DNA from: Bacteroides sp. CAG:927 | GTDB lineage: Bacteria > Bacteroidota > Bacteroidia > Bacteroidales > Muribaculaceae | DNA: 64,000 nt | Direction: 5' to 3' | Assembly (NCBI GenBank): GCA_000431155.1 | Contig: HF985652.1 | Location: forward strand, 1-64,000 | In this document: piece after piece, positions 51,244-59,838 of the stretch | Numbering within the stretch: the first letter of the stretch is position 1 | Layout: every line of letters starts with the position of its first letter | Program-made: the position numbers and the translations under genes | The notes under the pieces: generated by a model | Told to the model about the DNA's origin: nothing | Databases searched by the model: none | Seen by the model: only the letters and a program-made list of their open reading frames with translations

Positions 51244-52766
51244 AATTACTGAAACTGAATCTGTTGTTTGTCGTGACCGCACTCTGCTGCCAGCCGAGCC
51301 CGGCAACGGAGTGCGCAGCCGACAGCATCTCATACCGCATAACAGAACACGAGCTGCCCATAACAGCCCTATCTTCACCGCTATGGAAAAATCCTGCGTT
51401 CAAGCAGTGGCAATGGGAAACATCGCTAAGCAGGGTGGGAGCGGCATACCGGCATGACAAACAGACAGTTGCCATAAATCCGCAGAACGGCACAGGCTCC
51501 CACCTATGGAGCTTTGAGGCAGACAGCTATATGAAATACAAGACCTCAACCTTATGGGGGCGGGCTTCGTATGCCAACGGACGGATACGCGATAAGAAGT
51601 GGTGTGAGGCTGTGGACCTTGACATCATCTATCCCTATTATCCTGCCGATGAGCGGGGAGGATCAATGAACGTGGAGCAATACTCTTTTGCCGGAGGGTA
51701 TGCCGACCATACCGACATGTGGGCATGGGGAGCTTCATTAGGTTATGACGCGGGACTATACTACCGTCCTGTGGACCCACGCCCCAAGGATGTAACCGGG
51801 AAATTGAACATCTCAGCGGGAGGCGCATACACCATAGGCAGCTACCGTCTGGGGCTGGAGCTTGAGTTCATGAAATACAAGCAATCGGTGAGCATAAGTT
51901 TCGTATCGGAAATGGGTGAGGACAAGATATATCACACGACCGGAATGGGAACTCATTATATGAGATTTGCCGGGAATGGAGCCACAACCTATTACAATGG
52001 GTACAGCTACGGAGCTTCGGTGAGCATGATGCCGGTGCTGATGCACGGATTCCGAGCCACCGTTGCCATAAACCACTTGACATTCAACACCATTCTGTCG
52101 GATTTGAATAAACTGCCCCTGTGCGAAGCATGGCATAACAGCATGGCGATACAAGCCGGGTATGTGACACGCGAGTGGGGAGCCACGGCAGGTTTTCAGA
52201 TCTATAAGCGTCACGGGCACGAGAATGTGTTTGGCGACGCCACGGGCAACATCTATCCGCAGATAGGACGCACCGATTCTTATGCCGACAATGGCTATAC
52301 CGCCACGGTGGAGGGAGCATGGCAGAAATACGTGTCACGGCGTATCAACGTACATGCCTCGACAACAGGCATATACACGCACCGCTGCGAAACTTACTTC
52401 GTGCCCGGACGCCAATCGCTTTACAACCGAGCCGGAGGTGAGGTGGAAGGAGGCATCAGCGTGATAATGCCTCACGGATGGTGCATAACGGGAGGTATAG
52501 GGTGGAAAGGAATGGCCCCTGTGAGCGATGACCTGATATTAAAAGAAACGGCATCGGCATCATCGGTGGCGGAGCTTATTGACATAGAGCGCACACGCCA
52601 CCGCTTCGCGACCGTTCACACCAACAGCGTCATGGCCAATATAGGCATAAGCAAAACCGTGGGACAGAAATATGCCATAATGGTTTCAGGCAAATTTGAC
52701 TACACCACCTACGGCGGAGCCTCAAGGGAACGCAATCATCAAGCCATCATATCATTTGTATTCTGA
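51240..52766 (+). CDS. DUF6850-family outer membrane beta-barrel
   Basis: 508 residues with a signal peptide ending near ATECA. The protein consists of alternating amphipathic strands (GSHLWSFEADSYMKYKTSTL, LGLELEFMKYKQSVSISFVS and so on) and ends in an aromatic terminal strand (RERNHQAIISFVF), which the outer-membrane insertion machinery recognises. It follows DUF4876 with a four-base overlap, the same order seen in other Bacteroidales receptor loci. Function unknown; it could be a second channel or assembly partner for the receptor. Confidence 0.83.
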   Translation: MKLLKLNLLFVVTALCCQPSPATECAADSISYRITEHELPITALSSPLWKNPAFKQWQWETSLSRVGAAYRHDKQTVAINPQNGTGSHLWSFEADSYMKYKTSTLWGRASYANGRIRDKKWCEAVDLDIIYPYYPADERGGSMNVEQYSFAGGYADHTDMWAWGASLGYDAGLYYRPVDPRPKDVTGKLNISAGGAYTIGSYRLGLELEFMKYKQSVSISFVSEMGEDKIYHTTGMGTHYMRFAGNGATTYYNGYSYGASVSMMPVLMHGFRATVAINHLTFNTILSDLNKLPLCEAWHNSMAIQAGYVTREWGATAGFQIYKRHGHENVFGDATGNIYPQIGRTDSYADNGYTATVEGAWQKYVSRRINVHASTTGIYTHRCETYFVPGRQSLYNRAGGEVEGGISVIMPHGWCITGGIGWKGMAPVSDDLILKETASASSVAELIDIERTRHRFATVHTNSVMANIGISKTVGQKYAIMVSGKFDYTTYGGASRERNHQAIISFVF

Positions 52767-52791
52767 AACAAACATAATAAATCACATAAGT

Positions 52792-55608
52792 ATGAAACTG
52801 AAATTCATTATTGCAGCAGCCTTTGCCGCCATTGTCGGTTCGGCGGAGGCCCTTGTACCGATACCGATGGACTCGGCGGTACACACAGGCACATTGCCTA
52901 ACGGACTTACGTACTATATCCGCCATAACGACTGGCCGGCCAACCGTGCGGATTTTTTCATAGCACAGCGTGTAGGCTCGGTTCAGGAGGAGGAAAACCA
53001 ACGCGGACTGGCCCATTTTCTGGAACATATGTGCTTCAACGGCACACGCCATTTTCCGGGCAATTCACTCATAAACTATTTAGAGTCAATAGGAGTGAAA
53101 TTCGGAGCCAACCTCAATGCGTACACTTCCACAGACGAGACAGTATATAATATATGCGATGTTCCCACCCAACGCATTTCAGCACTGGATTCATGCATGC
53201 TGATACTGCGCGACTGGAGCGGAGACCTGCTGCTTGACGAGAAGGATATAGACGAGGAGCGCGGAGTGATCAAAGGAGAATGGCGCCAGCGCAACTCAGC
53301 CTCAAATTCGCGTCTGCTGGAAAAAGCCGCCCCACATATCTATCCCGGCAGCCGATACGGCAACCGCATGCCTATAGGACTGATGAGCGTTGTGGAGAAT
53401 TTTCATCCGGACGCGCTCCGGGCATATTATGCCAAATGGTATCATCCGCAAAACCAATGCATAATAATAGTGGGCGACATTGACCCGGCACGCACAGAGC
53501 AGCAGCTCCATAAGCTGTGGGCTGACATGCCTACGAGAAAGGATGCGGCATTGCCCGAACCCGAAATCATTCCGGCAAACAAAAATGTGATAGCCACGGT
53601 GCAGACAGATCCTGAACAATCGTCATCAATGGTGATGATTTATGCAAAACACGGGGACACGCCCAAGCATGCAGTGGGCACAGTGGGCGAACTGCGCCGT
53701 GACCTTACGCGCTCACTGGTGAGCCAAATGCTTGCCGACCGTTATGACCTTGTGGAGAGCGAACCGGAGGCACCGTTTACCAATCTGGGGATAGGCGACA
53801 TGAAATTTTTACTCGCATCCACCCAACAGGCTCTCACAGTGCGCGCCACATCCAAGCCGGGACGCGAGGCAGAAACCGCCACGTCAATTGCCAAAGAGTT
53901 AAAACGTGCTGCAATGCAAGGGTTTACCCAGACGGAACTTGACCGGGCAAAAGCATCGGAAAGCGCGAATTTTGATGCCGACTATACCGCGCGCCGCACC
54001 AATACCGAATTTGCCCGGGAGTATGTGCGCCATTATCTTGACGGAGGCAAAAATGCGCTCCCGTCGGCAGAAGCACGATACAAAATGCTGAAAGGGATCA
54101 TAAGATCAGTGACCCTTGACTCAGTAAACGCATATATCAGCGAAGTCATAAAACCTGACAACAGCAATATTGTGGCGGTGGCCTACATGCCGGAAAAAGC
54201 CGCCAAACTCACTGACGAACAGCTTGCCCGGGCCTATGCCGGTGTGGACGGCTCAGCACTTCCCGAATACCGCGACCCTGAAACGGCGACCCATCTTCTG
54301 AGCCACGAGCCAAAAGAAGGCACCATAGTCAGCACCGACAGTATCAGCGAATTTGACACCAAGGTACTGACTCTGAGCAACGGAACCAAGGTGTATCTCA
54401 AACACACCGATTTCACCCCAGGCAAAGTGCTCATACAGGGATTCTGCCCGGGTGGTCTGAGCGTGGATTACAATCAGGAACTTGCACCGGAATACCGGCT
54501 TGTGAATGACGCGCTTGCAGTGAGCGGGTACGGCACACATAACTCCACCGACCTCAAACGCATGCTTGCCGGAAAGAATGTGAAGACCGCCGTGGCGATA
54601 GAGAATATGGAGCATACGCTGGGGGCCTCAGCCGATACCGCCAATCTGACCACCGCCATGCAGCTTCTGTATCTTAAAGCCACAGCACCGGCGCATGATG
54701 ACCGCGCCTTCAACGCCATGATTGAAAATCAGCGAAGCAAACTCAGGAGCCATGACTCCAATCCCACATTTGCCATGGGTGACTCAATACATCTGTATGT
54801 TTACAACCGACACCCGTTGGGAGCCAAGCTAAATGCCGCAGACTTGGATAAGGTGAGCTATGACCGCATCATAGGGCTGCACAACAAACTGTTCAGCGAC
54901 ATGAGCGACTTCACATTCAATATCGTGGGCGATTTCAATCCCGACACCATAACCGACCTTGTATGCCGCTATATCGCATCTCTGCCCGGAGGCGAGCGCC
55001 ATCTGTCGGCACATGACATAGGGTATCGTTACGCACAGGGAATACAGAACCATAAATTCACTATGCCGATGAGCACTCCGCAAACCATTAGCTACACATT
55101 CTACAACGCCCCGTGCGAATACAATGCGGCCAACACAGTGTTGGCACATGCCACCGGCTCAATACTCCAGAGCAAGCTGCGCGATGACCTGCGAGAGAAA
55201 CGCGGGTGGACCTACGGAGTCAAGAGCCATTGCGGAGTATCGGACGGCATGAACGGAGCGGACCCGGCACGCGCAATCATTCCGGTATATATCAGAGTTG
55301 AGCCTCAGAATGCCGACTCCTGTTTTGCGATAGTGGATGCCACAGCACGCGCCATGGCAAAACCGGGGTACGTGTCGGCAGACGAGGTGAACAAAGTGAA
55401 GCAATTTCTTGAAAAGGCCTGGGAAGATAACGGCAAGAGCAACGATTACTGGCACACGGTGCTGAAAATGTACCGCAAGTTCGGAGTGGACATGCACACT
55501 ACATTTCCGGAGCATATCCGCGCACTTACACCTGAAAAGGTGGCGGCTTTTGCGGAGAAAGTGATACTCCCCGCATCGCGGCTGCATCTTGAAATGGCAC
55601 CCGAGTAA
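52792..55608 (+). CDS. M16-family zinc protease, two-lobed
   Basis: 938 residues from ATG 52792 (signal peptide MKLKFIIAAAFAAIVGSAEA). The inverted zinc motif HFLEH is at His75-His79 with Glu78, and EERGVIKGEW holds the downstream Glu region. It has four M16 domains, active amino-terminal and inactive carboxy-terminal halves, with LREKRGWTYGVKSHCG typical of the latter. It is a pitrilysin-like enzyme that cuts unfolded peptides in an enclosed chamber, in the periplasm. It begins 25 nt after the DUF6850 gene, so it probably belongs to the receptor operon, where it might degrade an imported peptide or a carrier protein. Confidence 0.93.
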   Translation: MKLKFIIAAAFAAIVGSAEALVPIPMDSAVHTGTLPNGLTYYIRHNDWPANRADFFIAQRVGSVQEEENQRGLAHFLEHMCFNGTRHFPGNSLINYLESIGVKFGANLNAYTSTDETVYNICDVPTQRISALDSCMLILRDWSGDLLLDEKDIDEERGVIKGEWRQRNSASNSRLLEKAAPHIYPGSRYGNRMPIGLMSVVENFHPDALRAYYAKWYHPQNQCIIIVGDIDPARTEQQLHKLWADMPTRKDAALPEPEIIPANKNVIATVQTDPEQSSSMVMIYAKHGDTPKHAVGTVGELRRDLTRSLVSQMLADRYDLVESEPEAPFTNLGIGDMKFLLASTQQALTVRATSKPGREAETATSIAKELKRAAMQGFTQTELDRAKASESANFDADYTARRTNTEFAREYVRHYLDGGKNALPSAEARYKMLKGIIRSVTLDSVNAYISEVIKPDNSNIVAVAYMPEKAAKLTDEQLARAYAGVDGSALPEYRDPETATHLLSHEPKEGTIVSTDSISEFDTKVLTLSNGTKVYLKHTDFTPGKVLIQGFCPGGLSVDYNQELAPEYRLVNDALAVSGYGTHNSTDLKRMLAGKNVKTAVAIENMEHTLGASADTANLTTAMQLLYLKATAPAHDDRAFNAMIENQRSKLRSHDSNPTFAMGDSIHLYVYNRHPLGAKLNAADLDKVSYDRIIGLHNKLFSDMSDFTFNIVGDFNPDTITDLVCRYIASLPGGERHLSAHDIGYRYAQGIQNHKFTMPMSTPQTISYTFYNAPCEYNAANTVLAHATGSILQSKLRDDLREKRGWTYGVKSHCGVSDGMNGADPARAIIPVYIRVEPQNADSCFAIVDATARAMAKPGYVSADEVNKVKQFLEKAWEDNGKSNDYWHTVLKMYRKFGVDMHTTFPEHIRALTPEKVAAFAEKVILPASRLHLEMAPE

Positions 55609-55624
55609 CAGATTACAGAGCTAA

Positions 55625-55663
55625 AAAAAATGGGGACGGAATTGAATTCCGTCCCCATTTTTT
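55625..55663. terminator. Bidirectional terminator
   Basis: A 16-bp perfect stem, aaaaaatggggacgga at 55625-55640 with tccgtccccatttttt at 55648-55663, with A and T runs on both sides. It lies between the convergent M16 and SGNH/phosphodiesterase genes. Confidence 0.88.
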
Positions 55664-55677
55664 ATTCTATAAGTTTA

Positions 55678-57606
55678 TTATTCAAACACCTGAAGCATGG
55701 GGCGTCCGGTCCAAGCCTGCGGCTGCTCAATGCCGAGGATGCGGGCTATAGTGGGCGAGACATCGGGCTGCATCATGACTTCGGAAAATTCGCCGGTGGC
55801 TTTAATGCCTTTGCCACTTATGATGAATGGAGAATTCATTTCGGCAAGCGTTATGCCACCATGTCCCATATTTATACCTCCGTGATCGGATGTGATAATA
55901 AACACTGTGTCGTCATAAATTCCGGCATCCTTTACCGCCTGCACGATGCGGGCAATATATCCGTCCAGTTCATGCAACTTGTCATAGTAGCCGGGGGTGT
56001 CATGCCCCACAGTGTGTCCCACATGGTCCGGCTCATCAAAACAAACGGCCAAAAGTTCGGGTTTCTTTTCCCTGATATATTTCACTGCCAGATCAGTTAT
56101 CTGGGAGTCAGTGCCCTCAACCTGAGTGAGAGCCTGCTGATGGTAGCTAAGCGAAAGCGTGTCAACAAGGTATTTGATGCCGTCCCATTCATAGAGCACA
56201 CCGATTTCAGCATTGGGATCGGCATCGCGGAGCAGCTGAAAAACAGTTGGGAATATGCCGTGCTTGCCTACCACACGCTCGGGAATTTCGGGAGTTTTGG
56301 AACCCCACTGAGTGTAACCGTGTATCTCAGTAGGCGCACCCATGAACATCGAGGCCCAGTTGGGAGCACTTGAAGAGGGAAGGACAGTGCGTTTTTCAAG
56401 AGTGTAGCACCCGGATTTCATAAACTCCTTTACCGTAGGAATATCGGCTTTAGGCAAAGAGTATGCGCCCCAACCGTCAAGACCTATGAGCACAACATGC
56501 GGTGCCACCGAATTACGTGCCTCCGGCAAAAAACGGCCAAGAGCACGGGCAACGGCGCGGGCGTGATGCTGCTGCCCAAGATCAGTGGGATGCACGTAAT
56601 CGACCCAAGCATCGGCAGGCATGTTGATTTCCGAACGCGACAGATAATACAGGTTTTTAACCCCTTTGCTAACCAAGTTATTGTAAGCAGCAGACTGTGC
56701 AGTGTTGGCATTTATAACCGAATCATATTTGCCCTGATTGCTGTTGATATTGCTGTTTCCGGCATGCTCCACGAGCAATATGGGAACATCGCTTTTGGAA
56801 CGAATCTGCATGACGGCATTTTCCACAAGAGCGGTAAGCTCGGCCTGAGGGAGCTGAAAAAGATTTGCCATGCAGTCAAGCACCACGGCTCGGGAATCAA
56901 TTTCGTTGATGAGATCAATCATCGCAGGCTCGAGCTTGCCATTTCCAGAAAAGCCGAGGTTTACGACAGGAATGCCGGTTTCGCGCTGAAGGATATTGGT
57001 CCAAGCCATGGCCGGACGGGAGGCACACGCACCCTGGGCAATAGATGTACCATAGACCACAACGGGCTTTTCATTGCCGGCAGGCACAAAATGGAAAGAA
57101 GAACCTTTTTCCACCCCTATTTCCAAATTTTTCACCTCATTGTAAAGCGGCAGGTAAAGAGTGTATTCTTCATTGCGCCGTCCGGCAGGACGGTCAACAT
57201 AATATTCATATTCCACCTTATTGTCGCCAAAAGAATATATGCCGTAGCAAAAAGCATTGTCGCTGTTGCGATATAAATCAACACCGCTGACCCCGGTAGC
57301 CGGCATGTGGGGCATGGCAATACACCCGGTCACACCGTAGCGCACGGCAATGGTGCGGGAATCGGTAACAAACCGCAGCTGAAGACCGGCAGAGTTAGTG
57401 GAAAGATTCCACAATGCCGGGCGCACGTTTTTTTCAGCTTTGGCAGGCAACCGGCGATAGTTGCCTCCATCTTCATTCCAAGCCTGATTATGAACATTGG
57501 TTATACCCCGGGGAGCATCCTTAAGCGGATTATGCCAATCAAATCCTTGTGCAACAGCCCCGAAAGCCAGCATAATGCCGGCGACAAACGAAACGATTTT
57601 TTTCAT
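55678..57606 (-). CDS. Fusion of SGNH hydrolase and alkaline-phosphatase-superfamily phosphodiesterase
   Basis: 642 residues from ATG 57606 (signal peptide MKKIVSFVAGIMLAFGAVAQ). Residues about 22-165 form the GxDLY beta-sandwich (PF14607; GVSGVDLYRNSD). About 170-345 is an SGNH hydrolase (Lipase_GDSL_3 type) with VVYGTSIAQGA (Ser nucleophile), NLGFSGNG and DYVHPTDLGQQHHA (Asp-His). About 355-642 is an alkaline-phosphatase-superfamily domain of the nucleotide pyrophosphatase/phosphodiesterase kind: VVLIGLDGWGAYSLPKADIP (metal Asp), a Ser-rich nucleophile segment LPSSSAPNWASMF, CFDEPDHVGH and IITSDHGGINMGHG. It could remove an acyl and a phosphodiester group from the same glycan or lipid. Both sites look intact. 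Promoter elements lie at 57630-57658. Confidence 0.88.
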   Translation of the reverse strand: MKKIVSFVAGIMLAFGAVAQGFDWHNPLKDAPRGITNVHNQAWNEDGGNYRRLPAKAEKNVRPALWNLSTNSAGLQLRFVTDSRTIAVRYGVTGCIAMPHMPATGVSGVDLYRNSDNAFCYGIYSFGDNKVEYEYYVDRPAGRRNEEYTLYLPLYNEVKNLEIGVEKGSSFHFVPAGNEKPVVVYGTSIAQGACASRPAMAWTNILQRETGIPVVNLGFSGNGKLEPAMIDLINEIDSRAVVLDCMANLFQLPQAELTALVENAVMQIRSKSDVPILLVEHAGNSNINSNQGKYDSVINANTAQSAAYNNLVSKGVKNLYYLSRSEINMPADAWVDYVHPTDLGQQHHARAVARALGRFLPEARNSVAPHVVLIGLDGWGAYSLPKADIPTVKEFMKSGCYTLEKRTVLPSSSAPNWASMFMGAPTEIHGYTQWGSKTPEIPERVVGKHGIFPTVFQLLRDADPNAEIGVLYEWDGIKYLVDTLSLSYHQQALTQVEGTDSQITDLAVKYIREKKPELLAVCFDEPDHVGHTVGHDTPGYYDKLHELDGYIARIVQAVKDAGIYDDTVFIITSDHGGINMGHGGITLAEMNSPFIISGKGIKATGEFSEVMMQPDVSPTIARILGIEQPQAWTGRPMLQVFE

Positions 57607-57629
57607 GGCGCAATGAATGTTATTTATCG

Positions 57630-57658
57630 CAAAATTACATATTTTTCCGTAAACCCAA
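57630..57658 (-). promoter_or_regulatory. Promoter of the fusion gene
   Basis: On the minus strand TTG (plus 57656-57658), 18 bp, TAATTTTG (plus 57630-57637); the ATG lies 23 nt downstream. The spacing is one base shorter than the usual minimum. Confidence 0.5.
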
Positions 57659-57754
57659 GGGAGCAAAGATGTGAAGCCGTCAAAAAACGGTTAAGGACTT
57701 TTTAAAGCCAAAGAAAGTGACTATCTTTGCATTTCAACCAATAAACGAAAGAAT

Positions 57755-58150
57755 ATGACAAGTGAAGATAAAGTGGCCAAGGCCGTAGAACTCAAGAAAT
57801 CGGGAGCATACAACTGCGCCCAGTCAGTGGCCTGCGCCTTCTGCTCCGAGACCGGAGTGGACCACGACACCATGGCAGCCATGACAAGTGCCTATGGTTT
57901 GGGAATGGGCACCACTTACGGTACTTGCGGAGCCTTGATAGGAGCAGGTGCGGTGGTAGGACTGATAGAACGCGACCGCCGTGGCGCACGCATGGCCATC
58001 AAAGAGATAATGGGAAAATTTGAACAGCGTAACGGTGCAACCATCTGCCGAGTGCTAAAAGGGATAGACACAGGCAAAATGTTGCGTGCCTGCAACGACT
58101 GCGTGGCCGATGCAGCAGAATTTACCCAACAATACCTATCCCGGAAATGA
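57755..58150 (+). CDS. C_GCAxxG_C_C family protein
   Basis: 131 residues. The Cys pattern defines the family (TIGR01909): YNCAQSVACAFC at the start, YGTCGALIGAGAVVG in the middle and ICRVLKG...ACNDCVADAA at the end. The family is thought to be redox-active or metal-binding, and is common in anaerobes; function not established. No signal peptide. TATCTTTG at 57722-57729 is a fair -7 element. The stop overlaps the following start by four bases. Confidence 0.9.
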   Translation: MTSEDKVAKAVELKKSGAYNCAQSVACAFCSETGVDHDTMAAMTSAYGLGMGTTYGTCGALIGAGAVVGLIERDRRGARMAIKEIMGKFEQRNGATICRVLKGIDTGKMLRACNDCVADAAEFTQQYLSRK

Positions 58151-59394
58151 ACCGCATACTCAGATTTTTTGCTTTAGCCCTGACGCTATGGCTTTGGCAG
58201 CCTATTTCGGCGAAGGTTTATGCTCCGGAGGAAGTGCCGAATGTGCAGGTGGCAGACTCCACCCAATATGTGAGCAACCCTGACGGCATATTGTCGGCTG
58301 ATGCCGTGAACGCCATAAACAAAGCAATCGCCACAACACGCCACACAGCCACCGCAGAAATAGCTGTAGTGGTGGTGGACGACATAGACCGCGACATAAA
58401 CGATTTTGCCACGCGCCTGTTTGAGCTATGGGGTGTGGGCCGGTCAGGCAACAACAACGGTGTGCTGGTGATCATAGCCAAAGATCCCCACAAGGCTGTG
58501 ATACGCACCGGGTACGGGGCAGAGGGAGTGCTTCCGGATGCCATATGCTCGCGCATAATACGCAATGACATGGCGCCGGAGTTTCGCAACGAGAACTACG
58601 ATGAAGGCACCATAAAAGCCGTGACCCATATCACCGATATCCTCACCGACCCGGAAGCGGCAGCAGAGATGCGCGAAAATGCCGAGGGTGATGAAGAGGA
58701 TGTGGATTTTTTCGCATGGTATGTCAACCTGTGCTGCATAGTGGCAGCAATCATGCTGGTGATTGTAGCGGTACTATTAATCGCCACGCGCAAGCTGCCG
58801 TCGCCGGAGCGTTGGCGCAAGCTCAACAACCTTAAGCCGGTGGCATTGTTTGCCTGCTTCTTTGGCCTCGGACTGCCTCTGATAGCATATATTCCGCTGA
58901 CATTGACAATGAGGCGTATCCGTTCCCGTCACAGGGAATGCCCCAACTGCCACCACAAAATGAACAAACTTGACGAGGTACATGACAATTACTATCTCAC
59001 CCCGTCGCAAGATCTGGAAGAGCAGCTGAACTCCATAGATTATGATGTGTGGCTGTGCCCCAACTGCGGAGAAAAGGATGTGATACCATACGTGAACCAA
59101 CGGTCAAGCTACACCGTGTGCCCGCAATGCGGAGCGAAGGCATGCTCTCTTACGAGCGACCGTATTATCACCAAACCCACAACCAAGCTCAACGGCCAGG
59201 GGATGAAGACATATTCCTGCGCCAACTGCCATAAATCGCATTACAAGAGCTATATCATACCCGAGGTGGCTGCAGAAGTTCCCATAATAATAGGGGGTAT
59301 AGGCGGTCGCGGAGGCGGTGGCTTCGGTGGTGGAATAGGAGGCGGCTTCGGCGGCGGAATGACCGGTGGCGGCGGAGCCTCGGGCGGATGGTAA
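58147..59394 (+). CDS. TPM-domain membrane protein with zinc ribbons
   Basis: 415 residues with a signal peptide (MNRILRFFALALTLWLWQPISA). The TPM domain (about 40-175, GILSADAVNAINKAIATTRH and VIRTGYGAEGVLPDAICSRI) is followed by two membrane helices (about 195-215 and 232-250). A cytoplasmic part has repeated CxxC pairs (CPNCHHKMNKLDE, CPNCGEKDVIPY, CPQCGAKACS, CANCHKSH), then a Gly-rich tail ending in SGGW. TPM proteins are implicated in photosystem II repair in plants and have weak phosphatase activity; the bacterial role is unknown. The serial zinc ribbons are less usual and could link metal status to the membrane. Confidence 0.88.
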   Translation: MNRILRFFALALTLWLWQPISAKVYAPEEVPNVQVADSTQYVSNPDGILSADAVNAINKAIATTRHTATAEIAVVVVDDIDRDINDFATRLFELWGVGRSGNNNGVLVIIAKDPHKAVIRTGYGAEGVLPDAICSRIIRNDMAPEFRNENYDEGTIKAVTHITDILTDPEAAAEMRENAEGDEEDVDFFAWYVNLCCIVAAIMLVIVAVLLIATRKLPSPERWRKLNNLKPVALFACFFGLGLPLIAYIPLTLTMRRIRSRHRECPNCHHKMNKLDEVHDNYYLTPSQDLEEQLNSIDYDVWLCPNCGEKDVIPYVNQRSSYTVCPQCGAKACSLTSDRIITKPTTKLNGQGMKTYSCANCHKSHYKSYIIPEVAAEVPIIIGGIGGRGGGGFGGGIGGGFGGGMTGGGGASGGW

Positions 59395-59428
59395 CATTAA
59401 TCAAATTCTACACCCTTAACGTGAGATT

Positions 59429-59740
59429 ATGTCAGAATCACTTCATTTTATAGGACTCGCCACAGGACTTGTGACTTTTCTTATCATAGGAGCATTTCAT
59501 CCGCTTGTAATCAAATGCCATTACCATTGGGGCACCCGGTGCTGGTGGTGGTTTCTGGTGCTCGGGCTTATAAGCTGCGCGGCCTCACTTTTAGTGCCCG
59601 ACACATTCTGGAGCACAGTACTGGGCGTGCTTGCCTTTTCATCGTTCTGGACCATAGGCGAAGTGTTTCAGCAGGAAAAACGTGTGGCGCGTGGATGGTT
59701 TCCGGCCAACCCCAAACGCATGCACAAGCATGAACAATAA
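59429..59740 (+). CDS. DUF4491 membrane protein
   Basis: 103 residues with three hydrophobic segments (about 5-26, 36-55, 59-76) and the family block FHPLVIKCHYHWGTRCWWWF, followed by EVFQQEKRVARGWFPANPKR. DUF4491 is a small inner-membrane family of unknown function in Bacteroidetes and Firmicutes. It lies 34 nt after the TPM gene and may share its transcript. Confidence 0.88.
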   Translation: MSESLHFIGLATGLVTFLIIGAFHPLVIKCHYHWGTRCWWWFLVLGLISCAASLLVPDTFWSTVLGVLAFSSFWTIGEVFQQEKRVARGWFPANPKRMHKHEQ

Positions 59741-59838
59741 AGGATGCTGCTGCGGGGTAAATATTTAGCTGATATTTATTCATGTTACATAGAAAAGTGC
59801 TATCTTAGCACCCAAAATAATCAAAACCAAAATTACTC

